A stretch of DNA of 6,912 nt, taken from positions 1 to 6,912 of the forward strand of contig JAJTCI010000225.1 in the NCBI GenBank assembly GCA_021323155.1, given 5' to 3'. Positions within the stretch are counted from its first letter, which is position 1. Every line of letters begins with the position of its first letter. The notes under the pieces were generated by a model, which did not search any database, was not told the origin of the DNA, and was given only the letters and a program-made list of their open reading frames with translations. Shown one piece after another: positions 1 to 5,165 of this stretch. The position numbers and the translations under genes are program-made. The DNA is from Chitinophagaceae bacterium (GTDB lineage: Bacteria; Bacteroidota; Bacteroidia; Chitinophagales; Chitinophagaceae).

Positions 1-209
1 TTGACGATGACCAGTTCCACCGCGTCATCGGCCAGCATTTCTTCCAGGCTGCGGAAGGTGATGACGCGGGGATATTTCTGTTTCGCGAGTTCTTTGGTCC
101 GCTCCACAACGCCGTACAATTGGAAGTCGGAATGCGCATCAATGAAGGGCGCGTGGAATACCTTGCCGCTCATCCCGAACGAACATAAAGCAGTTTTGAT
201 GGGTGTCAT
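1..209 (-). CDS. Gfo/Idh/MocA family NAD(P)-dependent oxidoreductase, N-terminal part (runs off left edge)
   Basis: Only the first 69 codons lie in the window, starting from the ATG at 209-207. They form the beginning of a Rossmann fold. A first beta strand (residues 4-10) leads into the loop S-F-G-M-S-G-K-V-F-H-A-P-F at residues 10-22, which is the nucleotide-binding turn in the form typical of the YdgJ/YhhX-like branch of Gfo/Idh/MocA enzymes, with Ser replacing the first Gly of GxGxxG. A second strand ends in G-V-V-E-R (33-37), where the acidic residue normally contacts the cofactor ribose. Residues 52-69 (sLEEMLADDAVELVIV) fit the following helix and strand. The family oxidises or reduces sugars, inositols and related polyols; the substrate cannot be told because the catalytic domain is missing. 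The gene starts 17 bp after the stop of the sugar dehydrogenase gene, so the two are probably cotranscribed. No clear Shine-Dalgarno sequence precedes the start. The plus-strand reading frame over the same bases has no recognisable product. Confidence 0.85.
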   Translation of the reverse strand, partial: MTPIKTALCSFGMSGKVFHAPFIDAHSDFQLYGVVERTKELAKQKYPRVITFRSLEEMLADDAVELVIV

Positions 210-226
210 TAAGTAAGGGGTATGAT

Positions 227-1453
227 TTATTTCTTACTGATCTTGTACAGGCTGCCTTCGTCGGTCACCGCGTATAAAGCGCCATCGCTGCCCTGTGCTA
301 CGTCGCGGAAACGCTGGCCTTCGCTGGCGAGTAAGCGCTCCTCTCCCACTACACGGTTATCTTTTATCACCAGCCGGGCGATATGATTGCTGTTGAGCCC
401 CGCGATGAAGAGGTTGTTCTTCCATTCGGCGATGCTGTTGTGGTTGTAGAAGGTCATGCCACTAGGTGAGAGTACGGGATCCCAGTAATACACCGGTTGC
501 TCCATTCCCTCTTTTTGCGTGATGCCCTGGCCGATGGTCTTACCGCTGTATTCCAGGCCATAGGTGATGGTGGGCCATCCATAGTTCTTCCCCGGTTTGA
601 CGAGGTTGAGTTCATCGCCGCCGCGCGGACCGAATTCATTCTCCCACAGGTCACCGGTGCCGGGATGGAAAGCAAGACCCTGCACGTTGCGGTGGCCATA
701 AGAATATATCTCCGGCCTGCTGGTGCTCACAGCGGGATTGCCTGGCGCGGCTTTGCCATCGGTGGTGATGCGTACGATCTTACCGAGGCCTGAATTCACG
801 TCCTGCGCCTGCGGCCTTGTCTCCTGGTCGGAGCGTTCACCCGTACTCACGAACAGGTTACCGGTCTTATCGAATAGTATACGCCCGCCATAATGTAGTG
901 TTCCCCCATAAGCGGGTAGCGCGCGATAGATCACAACAGGAGACTCGATGGTTTTCTCATCGTTGGCGAGGCGTCCTTTCGCGACCGCTGTGACGTTGCC
1001 ACCAGTGGTGCGCTCCGAGAATACCCAGTATACCATCCTGTTGGAAGAGAACGCGGGGTCGAGTGTAAGTCCCAGCAGGCCACCCTGTCCTGCAGCGTTC
1101 ACGGCGGGCAGACCGGTGATCGCTTCACTTACGTCACCTGTCGCATTCACGATGCGCATGGTGCCTTTTTTCTCGGTGATGAGCAGTCTTCCATCCGGCA
1201 TCTGGGCGATACCCCAGGGATTGTTGAGTTCATCGGTGAGTTTAGTTACGTTATATGCTGTGGTGGTCTTCACGCCACCCACGCGTGTCTGTCCTTCGAA
1301 GGCGGGCTTATAACTGGTATTTGCCTTTTTGGTTTCCACGGGCGCGCCGATGGAATCATTGCCGGCATTATTGCCCGCGCCGTTGTTGTTATTGACACTG
1401 CAGGCGGAGCAGGAGAACATGAAAGCGATAACACCAATACATAATTGATACAT
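227..1453 (-). CDS. PQQ-dependent sugar dehydrogenase, glucose/sorbosone dehydrogenase family, probable lipoprotein
   Basis: This 408-residue protein belongs to the soluble aldose sugar dehydrogenase (YliI/Asd) group, six-bladed propellers that oxidise sugars at C1 using PQQ and calcium outside the cytoplasm. The opening NPWGIAQMPDGRLLITEK (78-95) is the usual first blade. G-T-L-H-Y-G-G-R at 184-191 carries the histidine (187) expected to be the catalytic base, followed by a strand ending STGER. G-H-R-N at 253-256, F-G-P-R-G-G-D-E at 274-281 and N-Y-G-W-P at 290-294 are family signatures for the cofactor and calcium region. I chose the ATG at 1453 because it begins a short hydrophobic signal with a lipobox-like Cys (15 or 18), followed by an Asn-rich linker. 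The frame is open further up to an ATG at 1510, but that would add 19 residues before the signal peptide and would cover a promoter-like element. Cofactor dependence and substrate are inferred from the family. An oxidoreductase gene follows after 17 bp. Confidence 0.92.
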   Translation of the reverse strand: MYQLCIGVIAFMFSCSACSVNNNNGAGNNAGNDSIGAPVETKKANTSYKPAFEGQTRVGGVKTTTAYNVTKLTDELNNPWGIAQMPDGRLLITEKKGTMRIVNATGDVSEAITGLPAVNAAGQGGLLGLTLDPAFSSNRMVYWVFSERTTGGNVTAVAKGRLANDEKTIESPVVIYRALPAYGGTLHYGGRILFDKTGNLFVSTGERSDQETRPQAQDVNSGLGKIVRITTDGKAAPGNPAVSTSRPEIYSYGHRNVQGLAFHPGTGDLWENEFGPRGGDELNLVKPGKNYGWPTITYGLEYSGKTIGQGITQKEGMEQPVYYWDPVLSPSGMTFYNHNSIAEWKNNLFIAGLNSNHIARLVIKDNRVVGEERLLASEGQRFRDVAQGSDGALYAVTDEGSLYKISKK

Positions 1454-1459
1454 AACTGG

Positions 1460-1478
1460 AACTTTAGCACCAAAGTTA
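1460..1478 (-). promoter_or_regulatory. Candidate Bacteroidota -7 box overlapping an inverted repeat, upstream of the sugar dehydrogenase
   Basis: On the minus strand, TAACTTTG at 1478-1471 matches the Bacteroidota -7 consensus TAnnTTTG exactly. It lies 17 bp before the proposed ATG at 1453. I see no good TTTG-type -33 element at the usual 19-21 bp spacing, so the promoter call is weak. The same bases form part of a perfect 6-bp inverted repeat (AACTTT and AAAGTT arms, 1460-1465 and 1472-1477, 6-nt spacer), which could be a small operator or a leader hairpin near the translation start. If real, it gives the dehydrogenase and oxidoreductase pair a promoter separate from the upstream two-component genes. 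Confidence 0.35.
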
Positions 1479-1525
1479 GGATTTGAATCGAGGTATACAG
1501 CCGCTTGCAATTATTCCATAAGCGA

Positions 1526-2161
1526 TCAGACCAGGCGGTTCTTTAAAGCCTTGGCAACGGCTTCCGATTTGGAGTTGACGTGAAGTTTCTCGTAGATGTT
1601 CTTGATATGGCTGTGGACTGTATAGAAGGCGATGTCCAGTTCCGCCGCGATCATTTTATAGCTCAGGCCGTCGACGAGTTTCTGGAGTATCTCTTTCTCG
1701 CGCACTGAAAGCGTGAAGTTCTCCGCAGGAAGGTCTTTCACCGCGGCCATGTCCAGTACTTTGCGGGCGATCGAGGGTGTGAAGAAGGCACCACCATCGT
1801 TGACCTCGCGGATGGCTTCGAGTAGTTTCTCCGGTGGTGTGTTCTTGAGCACGTAGCCGGAGGCTCCTGCACAAATAGAAGCGAATATCTTATCCTCTTC
1901 GTCGAACACGGTTTGCATGAGCACTTTCACTGCAGGGAAATCTTTCTTCAGCGCGGCCACTGCCTCAATGCCGGAGATGCCGGGCATGTTGATGTCCATG
2001 AGCACTACGTCGGGTGTGGCCTGGCTGATGCGGCTCTCGATACGGCGTGCGTCGGGATAGGCGCCGGTGAGTTCGCATTCAGGAGAGGATTCTATGAGCA
2101 TACTCAGGCTGTCGCGCAGTGCGTGGTTGTCTTCAAATATGGCTACCCGGATCATGTGCAT
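1526..2161 (-). CDS. Two-component response regulator, NarL/LuxR (FixJ-type) family
   Basis: The protein is 211 residues long, the normal size for this family. The receiver domain covers about residues 3-122. The acidic pocket is E10-D11, the phosphoacceptor is D56 in V-L-M-D-I-N-M-P-G, the switch threonine is T84 and the conserved lysine is K106 in G-Y-V-L-K. A short linker leads to a LuxR-type helix-turn-helix at about 148-206, with L-S-x-R-E-K-E-I-L at 151-159 and the recognition helix around T-V-H-S-H-I-K-N-I-Y at 181-190. All phosphorylation and DNA-binding landmarks are intact, so this should be a working transcription factor. It is encoded 44 bp downstream of the sensor kinase and is its probable partner. 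A second in-frame ATG at 2155 (residue 3) is an equally good start; neither has a Shine-Dalgarno sequence. The target genes are unknown; the divergent kelch-like gene and the downstream dehydrogenase are local candidates only. Confidence 0.96.
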   Translation of the reverse strand: MHMIRVAIFEDNHALRDSLSMLIESSPECELTGAYPDARRIESRISQATPDVVLMDINMPGISGIEAVAALKKDFPAVKVLMQTVFDEEDKIFASICAGASGYVLKNTPPEKLLEAIREVNDGGAFFTPSIARKVLDMAAVKDLPAENFTLSVREKEILQKLVDGLSYKMIAAELDIAFYTVHSHIKNIYEKLHVNSKSEAVAKALKNRLV

Positions 2162-2205
2162 GTGTTACAAAAATGGACTTAATAAATGGATCTGCGCTCC
2201 CCAAT

Positions 2206-5010
2206 TCAGGTGAGGGGACAACTGAATGCTACCGATGTGCCCTGCTGTTTTACGGACCGGATGAAAAAGTCGCCTTTTATGTCTGAGGTACGTTGTCTCA
2301 TATTCCTGAGCCCGTTGCCGTCGTCCGCGTCTTCCACTTCGAACCCTTTGCCATCATCTTCTATGGATATAGCCACCGCCGCGCCTTCTTTGCGGATATT
2401 GATGGTAATGGTATTACAACCGGAATACTTCAAGGCGTTGTTCAGCGCTTCCTTGAACACCAGGAATATGTTGCGGCGTTGTTCCATATTGAATTTAATG
2501 GAGCCGATCTCTTCGTTGCTGTTGAAGCGCAGGTGTATTTCTTTTAACGCACATAGCGCGCCCGCGTGGGAACGCATGCGGTTGATGAGCATGCCGGCGT
2601 CGTCGTTCTTGGGGTTGATGGCCCAGACGATGTCGCTCATGTTGCCCACCATTTCCCTGCTGGTGGCACCCATCTTATCGAGCAACGGGAGCAGCTGCGG
2701 CATCTGGCCGGATGCTTTCTGCTTGATCACGGCGAGAGTGATGAACCACCAGCGTTGCCAGAGGGGGTAGCTTACCTGGAAACGAAATACGGTTTCGCCC
2801 GGGTATTCCTCGCCGGCATGGAACACTTTGAGGTGCAGGGAATAATTTCCACCTGGCAGACCTTCAAAACGGATCTTTCCATCGAGTACGTCTTTCCACT
2901 CATTGTCCCAGCCGCGGAGCTGGTACTTGATGCTTGTTTCTGTTTCATTAGAAAAGTTCAGCACACTCAACTCGATCTCCACGGCGCTCTTGTGTGGTAT
3001 CGTGATCGCTGCTTTCGTCGCGCCCGGAAAAAATACGCGCTTATCTCCTGTGAGGACAGAGGATATTACAACGGGCGGCATATCCTTTCTCTGTCCACCG
3101 CTCGCATAATCGAACAGCAGGAAACTCCCCTGCGCGTTTACGAGTGCCAGTTTTTTATTACCTGCCTCGCGCATTTCCATCACCTGGATCATACTATTGA
3201 CCTCGCTTTCTTCGGTGAAGGATATCCAGGTTTTGAAATCATTGGAAACTTTATAGAACCCATCCACCGTGACCGCCCAGAAGTTACCGGAAGCGTCCTG
3301 GGTGATCCTGTCGATAAAACGATTGGTCAACGAATCGACGGTATAAATAGTTTTAAGTTCCCCGTTCAGGACCTGGTAAACAGCCCGGTGGTTGATCACG
3401 AGGAGACGGTTATCCTTGTCGACAAACAAAGCGTCCTGTAACTTACTTGGTATCATTTCGTAACCCAGCGTAACAGGGTTGATCTTATATATCCGGTTAT
3501 TACCCGTCGCCCATACATGACCGTCATGGAAAACGAAACCGAAGATGTGTGCAGCGAAGAGTGAATGCGCTACAGCTGAATCCGCCAGTACTTTCCTGAT
3601 CGTCTTTGTAGAAGGATCATACACCCTTAAGCCCTTTTTATGCACCGTGAACCAGATCCTGCCGAGGCCATCGGTGACAATGCCACCCGTTCTTCCATCA
3701 GCAAGATGTGAAAGGTTCACCACCCGGTTATGGTAGATATCGTAAAAGCCAAAGCCCTCCTGCGAAGTGAACCAGTAGCCGCTATCGGTGGTCAGCCAGG
3801 CATTTATGAAGTTGAGCAGTTTCTCGTTCCCTTCCGGTAAAGGAAAAGGTGCAACTTTACCATCAGCCACGTTGATCTTCCACCATCCTTTCATCGTAGT
3901 GGCATACCCGATTTGCGACGGGTTGCGTATATCGCGTACGTAATGAAACAAAGCTTCCTTACTTACATTGGTCCATGCGAATTTCTGCCGCGAGGGATCG
4001 ATCTTATACAGACCCGTAGGCGTTCCCACCCAAAGATTGTTTTGCCGGTCTTTGCATAAAGCGGAGATCTGTCCCATATCAAGTTCAGGGCTGGAACCTT
4101 CGCGCCCGATCATCTGCACCACTGAAACTTTACCTATATCCATGGCATCGGCATCGATGATGGCGAGTCCCATCGCAGTGCCGAGGGAAAAATATCTCTT
4201 GTCACCCAAGGATATCTCCTGCATTTCGTAGGCCCAGTTCATTCCTCTCTGCAGACCGGGGAAATAGAAATTATCAAAACGGGCCGTGCGGTGATTCCAT
4301 TTCATTATTCCTTCGCCCCAGGTGCCGGCGTATAAATTTCCTTTGCTGTCTTCGAACATGAAGGTCATCGCGTTCAACAGGTCCCGCCCCGGCTGTACAG
4401 GCACGGCGTGGCTAATATAGGCGGAGGTCTTCCTGTCAAACACCTGTATCCCGTTGGAAGTGGATATCCATAATTTGCCATTACGGTCTTCGAGGAAATC
4501 GTTGACATACCTGTTATTAGTTCGCGGGCCGAGGTCAGCGGGATACAACGTAAATGAGTCGAGCGACGATGAATGATGCTTCGCTATCCCGCCATTGCTG
4601 GAAGTCCAGGTAGTTTTTCCCCGATCAAAAAAAACGAAAGAACCATTCGCCTTTGGATAACTGGTGATTTTCTCTGTGTTCGGGTCGAGGCTGCATATAC
4701 CTTCTCCTGTCTGCATCCATATCTTACCGTCCGGGCCTTCCTGTAAGTGCCCGAGGTAAAGATCAGGGAAACCGTTCTTCCCGGTGAGCAGGTATTTCTT
4801 GAATTTTTTCCCGTCATACCGGTTGAGGCCCCATTCGGTGGCTACCCAAAGAAATCCCCGGCTGTCCTGCATGATGTCACGAACGGTAGCGTGGGACAGG
4901 CCTTCTTTTATACCATAGCGTTCGATCCGGGTGACCGGTTGCTGGGCCTGCGATAAGATCGCGAGCAGGGAAAAGGCTAGTATACAGGTTATCCGGTGCA
5001 TGGGTTGCAT
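2206..5010 (-). CDS. Periplasmic beta-propeller / Y_Y_Y sensor histidine kinase with an internal in-frame loss of the phosphoacceptor region
   Basis: This 934-residue sensor has a Sec signal peptide (about 1-22, ending S-Q-A before Q-Q). Many propeller motifs of the form D-x-x-G-x-l-W-v-x-T-x-x-G-L-x-x-y-d follow, for example at residues 49-66, 93-109, 175-191, 321-336, 447-464 and 571-586. A triple-tyrosine (Y_Y_Y) Ig-like domain covers about 645-746, with N-F-S at 685-687, Y-Q-L-R-G-W-D-x-E-W at 696-705 and L-P-G-G-N-Y at 718-723. The ATPase domain at the C-terminus has an N box (F-K-E-A-L-N-N-A-L-K-Y-S, 852-863), D-D-G-K-G-F (885-890) and G-N-G-L-R-N-M (898-904). The membrane helix starts at about 754 (W-W-F-I-T-L-A-V-I) but ends at 762, and the next residues, K-Q-K-A-S, belong after the H box. 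The rest of the helix, the coil and the histidine region are absent, an estimated loss of about 50-60 residues, while the reading frame stays open. An alternative start is the ATG at 5001. Its partner regulator is 44 bp downstream. Confidence 0.93.
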   Translation of the reverse strand: MQPMHRITCILAFSLLAILSQAQQPVTRIERYGIKEGLSHATVRDIMQDSRGFLWVATEWGLNRYDGKKFKKYLLTGKNGFPDLYLGHLQEGPDGKIWMQTGEGICSLDPNTEKITSYPKANGSFVFFDRGKTTWTSSNGGIAKHHSSSLDSFTLYPADLGPRTNNRYVNDFLEDRNGKLWISTSNGIQVFDRKTSAYISHAVPVQPGRDLLNAMTFMFEDSKGNLYAGTWGEGIMKWNHRTARFDNFYFPGLQRGMNWAYEMQEISLGDKRYFSLGTAMGLAIIDADAMDIGKVSVVQMIGREGSSPELDMGQISALCKDRQNNLWVGTPTGLYKIDPSRQKFAWTNVSKEALFHYVRDIRNPSQIGYATTMKGWWKINVADGKVAPFPLPEGNEKLLNFINAWLTTDSGYWFTSQEGFGFYDIYHNRVVNLSHLADGRTGGIVTDGLGRIWFTVHKKGLRVYDPSTKTIRKVLADSAVAHSLFAAHIFGFVFHDGHVWATGNNRIYKINPVTLGYEMIPSKLQDALFVDKDNRLLVINHRAVYQVLNGELKTIYTVDSLTNRFIDRITQDASGNFWAVTVDGFYKVSNDFKTWISFTEESEVNSMIQVMEMREAGNKKLALVNAQGSFLLFDYASGGQRKDMPPVVISSVLTGDKRVFFPGATKAAITIPHKSAVEIELSVLNFSNETETSIKYQLRGWDNEWKDVLDGKIRFEGLPGGNYSLHLKVFHAGEEYPGETVFRFQVSYPLWQRWWFITLAVIKQKASGQMPQLLPLLDKMGATSREMVGNMSDIVWAINPKNDDAGMLINRMRSHAGALCALKEIHLRFNSNEEIGSIKFNMEQRRNIFLVFKEALNNALKYSGCNTITINIRKEGAAVAISIEDDGKGFEVEDADDGNGLRNMRQRTSDIKGDFFIRSVKQQGTSVAFSCPLT

Positions 5011-5053
5011 TCAATATAGTAAATAACTGCGACTGGTGTTCAGCCGCGGGCAG

Positions 5054-5076
5054 TTGATTTTGATATCAAAAATCAA
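5054..5076. promoter_or_regulatory. Nested palindrome of four TTGAT half-sites, candidate operator
   Basis: Arms TTGATTTT (5054-5061) and AAAATCAA (5069-5076) are exact reverse complements around a 7-bp centre. Inside lies a second perfect palindrome, TGATATCA (5061-5068). The result is two TTGAT half-sites in one direction (5054-5058 and 5060-5064) and two in the other (5065-5069 and 5072-5076). It lies 66 bp upstream of the sensor kinase start and 89 bp upstream of the kelch-like gene start. Symmetry of this type is usual for dimeric regulators, and the LuxR-type regulator encoded nearby is an obvious but untested candidate. No terminator-like T run follows. Confidence 0.45.
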
Positions 5077-5089
5077 GGACTTATATAAT
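5060..5089 (+). promoter_or_regulatory. Possible promoter for the kelch-like gene
   Basis: TTGATA at 5060-5065 and TATAAT at 5084-5089 are separated by 18 bp and resemble a classical -35/-10 pair. The same bases can be read as a Bacteroidota-type arrangement: TTTG at 5059-5062, 19 bp, then TATATAAT, which agrees only partly with TAnnTTTG. The -35-like part lies inside the nested palindrome, so a bound regulator would compete with or recruit polymerase here. The leader would be about 70 nt. The start of transcription is inferred, not seen. Confidence 0.35.
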
Positions 5090-5110
5090 AAGCTGCTCCC
5101 CAAAATTGGG
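5080..5110. repeat. Two short inverted repeats in the divergent intergenic region
   Basis: CTTATATAATAAG at 5080-5092 has 5-bp arms around a 3-bp centre and contains the -10-like TATAAT. CCCAAAATTGGG at 5099-5110 has 5-bp arms around AA. Both are too tight at the centre to make good RNA hairpins, so if they matter they would act as DNA sites. The remainder of the 155-bp region (5011-5165) shows no further clear signal and no Shine-Dalgarno sequence before either gene. Confidence 0.3.
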
Positions 5111-5165
5111 TAGACCGCCCGGGTGAGGCCACGGGTATTTTTATGGCGCTGCTGAAACCAACGTT

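Noticed and set aside
1..216. Open reading frame on the plus strand at the left edge
   Set aside because: Low-complexity Ser/Thr-rich product with no family resemblance; the opposite strand encodes a clear Rossmann nucleotide-binding segment over the same bases.
1454..1510. N-terminal extension of the sugar dehydrogenase to the ATG at 1510
   Set aside because: It would put 19 mostly polar residues ahead of a lipoprotein signal and would cover the promoter-like element; the ATG at 1453 fits better.
1530..1553. Imperfect inverted repeat (CCAGGC ... GCCTTGG) at the end of the regulator gene as a terminator
   Set aside because: It lies inside the coding sequence, has a bulge and a long loop, and has no following T run on the minus strand.
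2196..2204. GCTCCCCAA shared with 5095-5103, flanking the sensor kinase gene on both sides
   Set aside because: A 9-bp match is expected many times by chance in a window of this size, and there is no other similarity around the two copies.
2566..3441. 291-codon plus-strand open frame
   Set aside because: It lies wholly antisense to the propeller and Y_Y_Y part of the sensor kinase, whose motifs are unmistakable; the frame is a by-product of its codon use.
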